NCBI RefSeq assembly: GCF_004309735.1
Contig: NZ_SIXC01000012.1
Span: forward strand, 50,087-89,139
Direction: 5' to 3'
Origin: Desulfovibrio legallii
Lineage (GTDB): Bacteria; Desulfobacterota; Desulfovibrionia; Desulfovibrionales; Desulfovibrionaceae
Length of the DNA: 39,053 nt
In this document: positions 29,861-37,335 of the stretch, one piece after another
Layout of the letters: the number at the start of each line of letters is the position of its first letter
Position numbering within the stretch: the stretch's first letter is position 1
Notes under the pieces: model-generated
The model's input: only the letters and a program-made list of their open reading frames with translations
Told to the model about the DNA's origin: nothing
Database searches by the model: none
Position numbers and translations under genes: made by a program

Positions 29861-30445
29861 TCACAGGTAGTCGGTCAGGCCAGCCTCGCTGAAAGCCTCC
29901 CGCAGCTTGCTCAGCCGGTCGTAGAGGGTGGTTCTGGGGATGCCCATCTCCCGGGCGATTTCGGCCATGGTGCTGTCGTGCAGGCGCACGCACAGATCCC
30001 GGAGCTCTTCCGGCAGCGAGGTGATGGCCCGGTCGAGATCCATGCGGATCTCATGGGCGAGACGCTCCCTTGTCTCGCGGGTGCCGCTTCCCAGAGAGCC
30101 TTCGCTGTCCAGGAAGTCGATCCGCTCGGTGGTGTCGCCTTCACCGTTGTCGAGGGGTTCGTTGAGTGAGGTTTGGCAGAGCCGCCAGTCCCGGCATTGG
30201 GCGAACCGGGCCTCCAGAATGGTGGAGATGTGACGTTCGACGATCCGGGCCATGAAGGTGGTCTTCTTGGCCTTGGCGGGATTGAAATGCCGCATCCGCT
30301 GCAGCAGATCGATCATCAGTTCCTGTTCGAGGTCGGGTCTGTCGTCCTCGGTGAATCCGGCTTTGCCTACGAGCTGACGTGCTTTGTGCCGAATGAGGTC
30401 GGCGGCATACTTGTCGATGCCGTCGTAAGAATTCTGTGAAACCAT
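29861..30445 (-). CDS. Phage-encoded sigma-70-family factor
   Basis: 194 aa, ATG at 30445 with GAGGAGG six bases upstream. Region 2-like: DLEQELMIDLLQRMRHFNPAKAKKTTFMARIVERHISTILEAR (read as residues 38-80), the usual D..QE....L..F.P.....F...RI..N pattern. Region 4-like HTH: SLPEELRDLCVRL and MAEIAREMGIPRTTLYDRLSKL (about 143-182). There is no region 1 or 3, so it is ECF-like in size. It would redirect host RNA polymerase to phage promoters, most plausibly the six CCGAC-N14-TCCGGTAAGTAAC elements. Its ribosome site is buried in a hairpin. Confidence 0.85.
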   Translation of the reverse strand: MVSQNSYDGIDKYAADLIRHKARQLVGKAGFTEDDRPDLEQELMIDLLQRMRHFNPAKAKKTTFMARIVERHISTILEARFAQCRDWRLCQTSLNEPLDNGEGDTTERIDFLDSEGSLGSGTRETRERLAHEIRMDLDRAITSLPEELRDLCVRLHDSTMAEIAREMGIPRTTLYDRLSKLREAFSEAGLTDYL

Positions 30446-30450
30446 CGGGG

Positions 30451-30469
30451 CCTCCTCGGAGCGAGGAGG
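30451..30469 (-). promoter_or_regulatory. Hairpin sequestering the sigma ribosome binding site
   Basis: On the minus strand CCTCCTCGCTCCGAGGAGG forms an 8-base stem (CCTCCTCG with CGAGGAGG) around a 3-base loop. The 3' arm is the GAGGAGG ribosome site of the sigma gene, six bases before its ATG. Its stability predicts low translation unless unfolded, for instance by a protein or a competing RNA pairing. Confidence 0.65.
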
Positions 30470-30477
30470 AGGTCCGC

Positions 30478-30578
30478 GTGGGTGTCGGCACGGGCCAGAT
30501 CACAGGACAAAGCTGTCGCGTGGGCGAAGGGGTCGCAGGTACGCCGCCAATTGCCGTATTCGGCTCGGCGACACCCAC
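30478..30578 (-). repeat. Long-range inverted repeat in the sigma leader
   Basis: GTGGGTGTCG (30478-30487) and CGACACCCAC (30569-30578) are perfect 10-base complements separated by 81 bases, in the 195-base leader between the 108-aa gene and the sigma gene. In RNA they would close a large loop just upstream of the hairpin at 30451-30469. This may be part of an RNA switch. Nothing else is recognised in the leader. Confidence 0.55.
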
Positions 30579-30640
30579 AACAGCCTCCGCCATGCGTCCA
30601 GCTTGTTGTCCAGTGTCTAAGGGTTCAGGTCGTTACGTGT

Positions 30641-30967
30641 TCAGGCTGCCCGTTCCTCGATGCGCATCAGGAACGGGAGACCGTGCTTGATCTCGAGCAG
30701 GCAGACTTTTCCGCTGCCCATCTGCGCGAGGTGCTCCAGCAGCGCCACGACCTCTTGCTTGAGGATGAAGTCATCCTGGTCGCGCTCGGGCCGGGGACCA
30801 CTCTGTCCGCCCAGCTTGATCTCGCGCTCGATGACCGTGTCAGGGGTGAGTTCCGGCTCGCCGTCGCGGACCGGAATGTTGGTGATGCGGCCGAAGTTGA
30901 TGTCCTGCATCAGCTCGATGAGTCGCCGCTTCGGTGGGGTGAGATGTGCTTTACTTGTCTGGTTCAT
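30641..30967 (-). CDS. Small phage protein upstream of sigma, function unknown
   Basis: 108 aa, ATG at 30967 with AAGGAGG upstream. It begins MNQTSKAHLTPPKRRLIELMQDINFG, and a middle part is polar and probably extended (VRDGEPELTPDTVIEREIKLG). The C-terminus is helical with a hydrophobic end (EVVALLEHLAQMGSGKVCLLEI). A similar short protein is often found just before early phage regulators; I do not recognise the family. It is probably the first early gene, read from the 300-base region upstream. Confidence 0.6.
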   Translation of the reverse strand: MNQTSKAHLTPPKRRLIELMQDINFGRITNIPVRDGEPELTPDTVIEREIKLGGQSGPRPERDQDDFILKQEVVALLEHLAQMGSGKVCLLEIKHGLPFLMRIEERAA

Positions 30968-31226
30968 GCCGAACCTCCTTCATTTGTGGACCGACCGGGA
31001 GACAGGTCCGGCATGAATTTCCCGGGTGGCGGTCGTGAACTCTTTGTGTTCACCAGACCTGTCACCCTGCTTTGGCGAATTTTCGTTGCGACCCCGAAAA
31101 ACGCCTTGGTTCAAGGAGGAGGTAAGCCCGTAAGGCTCTGATTGGGGGTGGGTTTACAGAGGAAAACTTTTTTAACTTTTTTTGCCCGACCCCGGTGAAA
31201 TTTCACCGGGCGGGCCTCCAAGACGC
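30968..31226. promoter_or_regulatory. Early control region with palindromes, no gene
   Basis: About 260 bases with no convincing coding frame. It contains GTGAAC-N7-GTTCAC (31035-31053) and a 20-base perfect palindrome CCCGGTGAAATTTCACCGGG (31191-31210) inside a longer imperfect inverted repeat (31186-31217). A T-rich run on the plus strand (31167-31183) borders it. As it lies upstream of the early 108-aa gene and sigma, these palindromes look like operators. No clear -35/-10 pair was found. Confidence 0.5.
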
Positions 31227-31262
31227 AAAAAGCCCCGATCCAGAATCCTGAATCGGGGCTTT
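31227..31262 (-). terminator. Strong intrinsic terminator of the repressor operon
   Basis: AAAGCCCCGAT ... ATCGGGGCTTT form an 11-base stem on the minus strand, ended by a run of T (TTTTTGCG). It starts about 25 bases after the stop of the 31287-32351 gene. It closes the repressor-A-B transcript and protects the early control region from read-through. It may also work on the plus strand. Confidence 0.85.
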
Positions 31263-31286
31263 AGATTTGTCGGGCTATAAAGGGGG

Positions 31287-32351
31287 TCAGTAGACCTCGG
31301 CACCTTCCGGGAGGATGCGGAACTTACACCGGTAAGTCTTTGTGTCCTTGACCCATTCGATGGGATCGTCATCGAGCCGGAAGAATTCGCGCAGGTGCTT
31401 CGACAGCTCCTGCTTCTGTTTCTTCAGCTTGTCCGAGGCGTATCGGCTGTGCCAGTCGATCTCGCCACGGGAGTTGGCAAACCCCTCAAGCAATTTCCAT
31501 TGCTCGGTAGGATTGCCATTCTTCCTGCTCGCCATTCCCATTTGCGTATAGGTGTATCGGCCGCTCTGATCTCCCGCCCATATTGTGACGGTATGACCAT
31601 CGCGGAACTGAATCTTGATTTGCGACCATGTGGTCCCCGGCGGTGTCGGGAAAAACACCGTGCCGCCAGAATCCGGCTCAGGCACCTGGCCGATAAGGGG
31701 CGCGAATATCTCAGATCTGCCCCGACGGGTCAGGAATCGTGGAGCATCACCCAGGTACAGATCTTCGTTCAGCGCAATGAAAAGGCTGTCTTTCTGCGCC
31801 AGCAGTGTTTCAACTGCAGGACTCAGATGAAGGCGCGTGGGCGCGATTAAGACAAAAGGCTTGATGGTTGAAAGGCATAATGATCGCACGACCTCGATCA
31901 GCGCATCCTTGCTGTCCTGCATCGTCAGTACAACCGGGAAGTCCATCCCCGCCGTGGGTATGAAATCGCCCAATCTCCATGTGTGGGGCAGGCCATCGAA
32001 TTTCGACTCTCGGTGTTCTATTCCCAAGGCCGCGCAGATAGCGCCATTGATGGTTGACTGCTTGAGCCGGTAGATCAGCGTCTGCCTTGGAGAGAGCTGA
32101 ATGGCCGGGCCTTCTTTTTCATTGCAGATGGCCCGGATGTTGGTCTTCGCATGGGTAACCACACTCCGTGGGCAACCGAGGCCACATTCCGTCGGGCAAT
32201 CCACTGCGGTCGCATGATCCTTGGTCAGTTGAAGGAAGTGATCCCGAAACAACGGATACCGATCCCAGCCGGATAGCGCCTTATCCCAATCGAACAGCGC
32301 CGCCGACTTCCCAGGCAATCTCTCCAGATATGCCCAGACGGGATCACTCAT
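31287..32351 (-). CDS. Unrecognised protein B of the repressor-linked pair
   Basis: 354 aa, ATG at 32351 overlapping the stop of the previous gene by eight bases; upstream in-frame codons lie inside that gene. N-terminal region with a Cys cluster VDCPTECGLGCPRSVVTHAKT...AIC, suggesting metal binding. Central region predicted alpha/beta (FPVVLTMQDSKDALIEVVRSL, PFVLIAPTRLHLSPAV), then GTTWSQIKIQFRDGHTVTIWAG. The C-terminal 50 residues resemble a winged helix (KKQKQELSKHLREFFRLDDDP, YRCKFRILPEG). I do not recognise the family. Since it is co-transcribed with the repressor, it is expressed in lysogens. A DNA-binding effector or exclusion role is possible. Confidence 0.7.
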   Translation of the reverse strand: MSDPVWAYLERLPGKSAALFDWDKALSGWDRYPLFRDHFLQLTKDHATAVDCPTECGLGCPRSVVTHAKTNIRAICNEKEGPAIQLSPRQTLIYRLKQSTINGAICAALGIEHRESKFDGLPHTWRLGDFIPTAGMDFPVVLTMQDSKDALIEVVRSLCLSTIKPFVLIAPTRLHLSPAVETLLAQKDSLFIALNEDLYLGDAPRFLTRRGRSEIFAPLIGQVPEPDSGGTVFFPTPPGTTWSQIKIQFRDGHTVTIWAGDQSGRYTYTQMGMASRKNGNPTEQWKLLEGFANSRGEIDWHSRYASDKLKKQKQELSKHLREFFRLDDDPIEWVKDTKTYRCKFRILPEGAEVY

Positions 32352-33510
32352 CCGAAACGCCCCCGGCTCCGACGATGAATCCCCTGAGTCCAAGCCAACG
32401 CTCGATAACCTCGGCATCACCATCACGTTTGAATTGCGCCCGGTTGCCTGAACTCAAGATCACAGATCTTGGAGTCTTGGACCCCTCGAACTTAATCTGG
32501 AAGCTTGCTTTGATGATTTTCCCTCCACCTGGGAGTGAAGCGCCTCGATCACGAAGGGATGCAAAAATGTCCTCAGACCTGCGAATTTCGACGTCTTTAT
32601 GAGCGCCGCCCCAAAAGACCTGAACCTCCTTGAGCCTGACATACTCGATGCCATCGACGTCGTCACATAGGAGCGCGTCCTCACCAATTTGCCGCAAAGG
32701 TTCCAGGTCAAATCGGCTGCGTTCGTTGAAGAACTCTTCGTCTCCGAACAGGTGAAATCCAAATTTCTTGCGGTAGAGCTCCTTCTCACCCTTGGTTTCG
32801 GCGTTCATACGGATCTCCCCGATGACGGGGTTGTATGCAAGCACGTCGAATTTTTCAGGACGAAAATACTGGCTGGTGGACTCACCGGCCTCAATGACCG
32901 CCTCACGGGCATAGGGCTTGCCATGGCGCACGAGGAACCATGTGTGACCCTCTTTGGGATAGACGAACACCTTGGAATACTTGCCCCGACGTTTCTTGGA
33001 AAACCACTCGTCGAGATCGGACTCAAGGGCCGCGAGGGTTTCCTCCGATGGCAGCACGAAATCCGGCAGTGGGTTTTTCTTGGTCTTGAAATACTCGAAG
33101 GACCTGACGTTCATGAAGAACTGCTCGGCGTGTACCTTCTCGATGATTTCCCGGTCAGCCATCCAGACCTGGATCGCCAAGTCTGCCGGTGCGGCGTTCT
33201 CCCCGATTTCCACGTCGATGTCCGTTCCGGCGATCTCATCCTGAATGGAATCAAAACCCTCGGGGGTCGAAACTTCATTCACATAAAACAGCGCCTCGGC
33301 CAGATCATCCGGAGTGGTACTGTCCGGCGTCAGCAAAAGGTGGCTGAGGGCGTTGTAGTCCAGGCCATCTTCCTGCTGGACTGGTGGCAACTCTACGCCG
33401 CGAGCTGAAAAATAGGCGGCATGAGGCTCCAGAAAGGCAATGAGATGCTTCCTGTCGATTCGCCGGAGCATCTCCGGCTTCGAAAAGCGGCGTAGGTTGA
33501 AAGTTGCCAT
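32344..33510 (-). CDS. Unrecognised protein A of the repressor-linked pair
   Basis: 388 aa, ATG at 33510 after AGGAG, 46 bases downstream of the repressor stop. The sequence begins MATFNLRRFSKPEMLRRIDRKHLI. It has a largely helical N-terminal half (LLTPDSTTPDDLAEALFYVN, LAIQVWMADREIIEKVHAEQ) and an alpha/beta C-terminal half with WFLVRHGKPYAREAVIEAG and VILSSGNRAQFKRDGDAEVIE. No known catalytic motif stands out. Overlap with the downstream gene implies that the two products act together. Its base usage matches the rest of the phage less closely, being somewhat richer in A+T. Function unknown; a lysogeny-expressed defence or exclusion system is the leading idea. Confidence 0.7.
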   Translation of the reverse strand: MATFNLRRFSKPEMLRRIDRKHLIAFLEPHAAYFSARGVELPPVQQEDGLDYNALSHLLLTPDSTTPDDLAEALFYVNEVSTPEGFDSIQDEIAGTDIDVEIGENAAPADLAIQVWMADREIIEKVHAEQFFMNVRSFEYFKTKKNPLPDFVLPSEETLAALESDLDEWFSKKRRGKYSKVFVYPKEGHTWFLVRHGKPYAREAVIEAGESTSQYFRPEKFDVLAYNPVIGEIRMNAETKGEKELYRKKFGFHLFGDEEFFNERSRFDLEPLRQIGEDALLCDDVDGIEYVRLKEVQVFWGGAHKDVEIRRSEDIFASLRDRGASLPGGGKIIKASFQIKFEGSKTPRSVILSSGNRAQFKRDGDAEVIERWLGLRGFIVGAGGVSDE

Positions 33511-33556
33511 CAAATACTCCTGTCGTTTTGTCGTTATTCGTCCATGTCTGTCTCGG

Positions 33557-34180
33557 TTAATTCCGTTTCCATCCAACGACCTTGCCTAAAACTCGAAGGT
33601 CATCCTCCGGCCTGATCCGGATCTTTCTTACCTCCGGGTTCTCGGGCACCAATTCGATGAGCTCGTCTTTGATTTTCAGCCGCTTGACGGTCGCCTCATT
33701 GTTGAGCAGCGCGACAACGATGTCTCCGTCCTCGGCGATGGGCTGCTGCCGCACGATGATCAAATCACCATCGTTGATACCAGCACCGACCATACTGTTA
33801 CCCATCGCACGGAGTGCGAAGTGCTTTCCGGAACGAACCACGGCTGACTCGACCAGCACCTGGCCGGTGATGTTCTCTTCGGCCAGGATGGGGCTGCCAG
33901 CGGGCACCACGCCCACAATCGGTACAGCTACCAGGGCGGCGGCCATCTCGCTGGGACGGCGGGCGACGGCAATGCCCCGCGACTTCCCGTCCTCCCGCTT
34001 CAGGTATCCCTTGCGCACCAGTTGATTGATCCGGTCGTGGGCACTCGCCGGGCTGATTTCAAAGATCTCGCTCAGTTCCTTCACCGTTGGAGGGAAGCCC
34101 TTGGCATCGACAAAACGACATATCGCTTCGAGCGTTTTCCGCTGCAACGGCGTTATCTCATCCGTCTTCGCTTTGCCCAT
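33557..34180 (-). CDS. LexA/CI-type autocleaving repressor
   Basis: 207 aa from ATG at 34180 (TGGAGACGCC upstream); codons further upstream lie in the operator region. The N-terminal winged helix is LexA-like (QRKTLEAICRFVDAKGFPPTVKELSEIF, SAHDRINQLVRKGYL). The S24 peptidase domain has cleavage site A94-G95 (VVPAGSP), S129 (MGNSMVG) and K166 (ATVKRL). RecA-stimulated self-cleavage in the SOS response would lift repression and induce the prophage. Its own promoter carries an inverted repeat that fits autoregulation. It is co-transcribed with genes A and B. Confidence 0.92.
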   Translation of the reverse strand: MGKAKTDEITPLQRKTLEAICRFVDAKGFPPTVKELSEIFEISPASAHDRINQLVRKGYLKREDGKSRGIAVARRPSEMAAALVAVPIVGVVPAGSPILAEENITGQVLVESAVVRSGKHFALRAMGNSMVGAGINDGDLIIVRQQPIAEDGDIVVALLNNEATVKRLKIKDELIELVPENPEVRKIRIRPEDDLRVLGKVVGWKRN

Positions 34181-34234
34181 GGCGTCTCCATTTCTGTTGA
34201 AAGACAAAAAGGCGCAATGCGCCGCCAAACCCTA

Positions 34235-34284
34235 ATAATATAAACCTGATGCATATCAGGTCAAGAAATAATCTCATACCTGAT
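34235..34284 (-). promoter_or_regulatory. Repressor promoter with embedded operator
   Basis: On the minus strand TTGACC (34259-34264) and TATATT (34237-34242, or TATTAT at 34235-34240) make a -35/-10 pair with a 16 or 18 base gap. The inverted repeat ACCTGAT-GCAT-ATCAGGT (34244-34261) fills the gap, and a second half-site ACCTGAT is at 34278-34284. CTG-N8-CAG is LexA-like. The repressor probably binds here and controls itself and possibly the plus-strand genes. Confidence 0.7.
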
Positions 34285-34481
34285 TTCCGACACTTCCACG
34301 AGCCCCTCGGTAGGTAAGGCCTGAAGAATGCCGGTTTGAAACCGGACGAGCAGTTAGAAACCAGATAACCGACCAGAGGCGGAGCTGAGGCGGTTGTGGG
34401 TGCCATCGAACGCGCATCCCGACCGCCACCGTTTTCTGGCATCCACACCATCCAGCCCCCCGGTCCCACCGGAGGTGTTCG
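34285..34481. other. Gap between repressor operator and recombinase cassette
   Basis: About 200 bases without a convincing gene. It includes a 15-base perfect palindrome CCGGTTTGAAACCGG (34331-34345), operator-like. No strong plus-strand -35/-10 pair was recognised, although this is where the promoter for the cassette should lie. Confidence 0.4.
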
Positions 34482-34724
34482 ATGTTGGATGTACAGGAAA
34501 TGAATGATGTGCCGGGGACGGAAGGTCTCGGCGAAAACGGCAAACCCGGTCGCCTGTCGGGTGAGGCGAGGCTCCAGTCAGCCGCTTCCATTCTGGCCAC
34601 TGCGATCCTGCGCCGAAAGGCCAAAAAAGCATGTGTAGGCAGTGGGTTAGAGATTTTCGAAGATTCTTCCCCTGTGCTCGGAGAAGGACTTGATTCATTG
34701 CCGGAACAGAGCATTCATTCATGA
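34482..34724 (+). CDS. Small conserved protein of the serine recombinase cassette
   Basis: 80 aa, ATG at 34482 with CGGAGG six bases upstream. The central AASILATAILRRKAKKAC and C-terminal GLDSLPEQSIHS fit the small proteins often encoded just upstream of DUF2924 and recombinase genes in proteobacteria (an ILA..L.R...RK block, then LD....QSVH). The role is unknown. It is the first gene of a four-gene plus-strand set. Confidence 0.65.
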   Translation: MLDVQEMNDVPGTEGLGENGKPGRLSGEARLQSAASILATAILRRKAKKACVGSGLEIFEDSSPVLGEGLDSLPEQSIHS

Positions 34725-34758
34725 CAACTCGTCCGGAAACCAAAATAAGGAGTTGAAA

Positions 34759-35283
34759 ATGAATGAGTTACAGAACGCAGCCACAGGCGGCAAGAATCAG
34801 GACCGAACACGAAACTCGGTCCTTCGGCAGATGGCCCTGCTGCAATCCATGTCCCTTGAGCAGCTCCGGGAAAAATGGCTCGACCTCTACGGAGAAGAGC
34901 CGCCCCAGTACAAAAAGCAATTCCTCATCAAGCGGCTGGCCTATCGCATCCAGGAGCTTTTCTACGGCGGGCTGTCCGAGCAGGCCAAGGTCCATCTCCA
35001 GCAGGCAGCCAAGGAGGACCCGGTTGCCACTGTCAATCGACGCATCCCAGAAGAGCGGAAATCGAACGAGGCGATCCTGCCTGGAACCAGGCTGGTGCGG
35101 GTCTGGAACGACCGGCGTTATGAGGTGATCGTCATTGCCGATGGCTACGAGTTCGAAGGTCGCACCTTCCGGTCGCTCAGCGCGGTGGCCAGGGAGATCA
35201 CCGGGACGCGCTGGAATGGCAAGGTCTTTTTCGGATTGAAGAAGGTTTACGGCAGAAAAGCCGAGGGAGGTTCGGATGCTTGA
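34759..35283 (+). CDS. DUF2924 protein
   Basis: 174 aa, ATG at 34759 with AAGGAG upstream. SMSLEQLREKWLDLYGEEPPQYKKQFLIKRLAYRIQELFYGGL (two adjoining blocks) and the C-terminal ILPGTRLVRVWNDRRYEVIV, YEFEGRTFRSLSAVAREITGTRWNG are the DUF2924 signature. Genes of this family sit next to large serine recombinases and are thought to be accessory DNA-binding proteins. Its end overlaps the recombinase start by eight bases, so they are translationally coupled. Confidence 0.88.
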   Translation: MNELQNAATGGKNQDRTRNSVLRQMALLQSMSLEQLREKWLDLYGEEPPQYKKQFLIKRLAYRIQELFYGGLSEQAKVHLQQAAKEDPVATVNRRIPEERKSNEAILPGTRLVRVWNDRRYEVIVIADGYEFEGRTFRSLSAVAREITGTRWNGKVFFGLKKVYGRKAEGGSDA

Positions 35284-36862
35284 TAACAGCAATGTCGCGC
35301 CGGGCAAAAACAAGACTCTGCGCTGTGCCATCTACACCCGCAAGAGCCACGAGGAAGGGCTCGAACAGGAATTCAACTCGTTGGATGCGCAACGAGAATC
35401 GGCGGAACACTATATCGAAGCCCAGAGGATGCGTGGCTGGACGGCTCTGCCGGATCGCTACGACGATGGTGGATTCTCGGGCGGGAACATGGAGCGCCCG
35501 GGGCTGCGCCGACTGCTGGCGGACATCGACGCCGGGAAGATCGATGTGATCGTCGTCTACAAGGTCGACCGACTGTCCCGCTCGCTGCTGGACTTCATGA
35601 AGATGATCGATCTCTTCAATGAAAAGGGCGTCAGCTTCGTCTCGGTCACCCAGCACTTCAGCACCACCGATCCCACCGGCCGGATGTTTCTCGGCATCCT
35701 GATCACCTTCGCCCAGTACGAGCGGGAGGTCATCGCCGAACGCATCCGGGACAAGGTGGCGGCAGCCAAGCGCCGGGGGAAATACTGCGGCGGCGTACCC
35801 ATCCTCGGATACGACGTCGACAGGGACAACAAGAAGCTGCTGGTCAACCCCGATGAAGCCAGGACGGTGCAGTACATCTTCCGCCGGTTCATCCAGATCG
35901 GCTCGGCCAAGAAGCTGGGCCAGGAGCTGAACGAACAGGGTTACCGCACCAAGGCCTGGACCACCAAGAAAGGCAGAGTGCGCGAGGGCTCCGAATGGAA
36001 CACCGCCCACATCTACCGGCTGCTGAACAACCGGATCTATGTCGGCGAGATCGCCCACAAGGAACGCAGCTACCCCGGTGAGCACGAAGGGATCATCGAC
36101 CGGGCGACCTGGGACAAGGTTCAGGCCATCCTGGAGGACAACAAACCGGTCAAGGTGTCCATGGCCAGAACCAAAATGGTCGCCCCGCTGAAAGGCGTCA
36201 TCCGCTGCGGCCACTGCGGATGCGCGATGGGACCGACCTACGCCCGCAAGAACGGCCGCCACTACACCTATTACATCTGCCAGAAAGACAGCAAGCGGAC
36301 CGTGAGCCGGTGCCCGCTCAAACGGATTCCCGCCGGGGACATCGAGCAGGCGGTAATCGAGCAGTTGAGCGCCGTGTTCCGCACACCGACGCTGGTGGCC
36401 AAGACTTACTTCGCGGCCCGGGACATCGAGCAGGCAGAGCGGGAGCGGTTGTTCAAGCAGAAAGCCCAGCTCGAGATGGAGCTGTCGCAGGCGCGGGAGC
36501 AGGCACTCGAATTGATGAAACCTGGCAACGATCAGCCGGGCAAAACCGAGATGCTGACGACGGTTAACCGCCAGGCGGTCGAGCTCTCGAAACAACTGAC
36601 CCATGTGAGCGAGCGCTGCAGAGCCTACCAGGGGAACAGCATTACGGAACAGGATGTGTCGGAGGCCTTCCAGAATGTCGAGGGCTTCTGGGAAGACCTT
36701 TTTCCGGTGGAGCGGAATCGGCTCATCCGCCTCCTGGTAGACAAGGTCGAGATCCGCGAGACCGGAATCGACATGGAACTGCGTACCAACGGGCTGACAA
36801 CGCTCATCGCCGAGCTGGCTGGTCTGGCATGCGAAGTCACCGAACGGAGGGCAAGCCGATGA
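35276..36862 (+). CDS. Large serine recombinase (probable prophage integrase)
   Basis: 528 aa, ATG at 35276 after GGAGG. The resolvase domain has nucleophile S24 (IYTRKSHEEG), and conserved YKVDRLSRSLLDF and REVIAERIRDK. The recombinase domain and a zinc ribbon (IRCGHCGCAM ... VSRCPLKRI, about 306-350) follow, then a long coiled-coil segment (QAERERLFKQKAQLEMELSQ). Serine integrases integrate phage DNA at short unlinked att sites without needing direct repeats as large as those of tyrosine integrases. Being at the prophage edge nearest host genes, it is the best integrase candidate. No attachment site is proved. Confidence 0.9.
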   Translation: MLDNSNVAPGKNKTLRCAIYTRKSHEEGLEQEFNSLDAQRESAEHYIEAQRMRGWTALPDRYDDGGFSGGNMERPGLRRLLADIDAGKIDVIVVYKVDRLSRSLLDFMKMIDLFNEKGVSFVSVTQHFSTTDPTGRMFLGILITFAQYEREVIAERIRDKVAAAKRRGKYCGGVPILGYDVDRDNKKLLVNPDEARTVQYIFRRFIQIGSAKKLGQELNEQGYRTKAWTTKKGRVREGSEWNTAHIYRLLNNRIYVGEIAHKERSYPGEHEGIIDRATWDKVQAILEDNKPVKVSMARTKMVAPLKGVIRCGHCGCAMGPTYARKNGRHYTYYICQKDSKRTVSRCPLKRIPAGDIEQAVIEQLSAVFRTPTLVAKTYFAARDIEQAERERLFKQKAQLEMELSQAREQALELMKPGNDQPGKTEMLTTVNRQAVELSKQLTHVSERCRAYQGNSITEQDVSEAFQNVEGFWEDLFPVERNRLIRLLVDKVEIRETGIDMELRTNGLTTLIAELAGLACEVTERRASR

Positions 36863-37281
36863 AAATGAAGCCGACCATTACCGTTGCCGACAACGGCAAC
36901 CTGCAGATCCACATCCCGATGTTGATCCGGCGCATGCGTGGCCGCAAGACGGTCATCGCTCCCCAGGCCCTGGATGGAGAAATCACCGGAGCGCAGGAAC
37001 CGGTGCAGTCCGCCATCCTCCAGGCGCTGGGAAGGGCCTTTTCCTGGGCCGACATCCTCGAATCCGGACAGATCAAGTCCATCAGCGAGCTTGCCCGTAC
37101 ACTCGACGTCGATGGCTCGTATGTGGCCCGCATTCTCAAGCTGACGACCCTGGCCCCTGACATCGTCGAAGCCCTGATCAACGGCGAGGAACCCAACGGG
37201 CTCTCGCTGGCGAAGCTGACCCAGACCTTTCCCGAGGACTGGACCGAGCAGCGCCGCCGTTTCGGCTTCGCCACCGACTGA
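36859..37281 (+). CDS. Small HTH protein of the recombinase cassette
   Basis: 140 aa, ATG at 36859 overlapping the recombinase stop (ATGA), CGGAGG upstream. It has an N-terminal basic part (PMLIRRMRGRKTVIAP) and a central helical region with an HTH (SISELARTLDVDGSYVARILKLTTLAPDIVEAL). This ParB/KorB-like HTH protein commonly follows DUF2924-linked recombinases. It may act as a directionality or silencing factor. The end of the gene is followed at once by a terminator. Confidence 0.8.
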   Translation: MKMKPTITVADNGNLQIHIPMLIRRMRGRKTVIAPQALDGEITGAQEPVQSAILQALGRAFSWADILESGQIKSISELARTLDVDGSYVARILKLTTLAPDIVEALINGEEPNGLSLAKLTQTFPEDWTEQRRRFGFATD

Positions 37282-37307
37282 CGACCGGACCGGAGACCAC
37301 CCCAGAG

Positions 37308-37335
37308 AGCCGACCATCAGCGTCGGCTTTTCTAC
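37308..37335 (+). terminator. Intrinsic terminator of the recombinase cassette
   Basis: AGCCGAC-CATCAGC-GTCGGCT followed by TTTCTACTTT begins about 27 bases after the HTH gene stop. The 7-base GC-rich stem and T-rich tail make a good terminator for the 34482-37281 transcript. Confidence 0.75.

Noticed and set aside
31186..31217. Intrinsic terminator
   Set aside because: Strong hairpin but no U tract after it on either strand (an A run follows on the minus strand), so it is listed as a palindromic control site.
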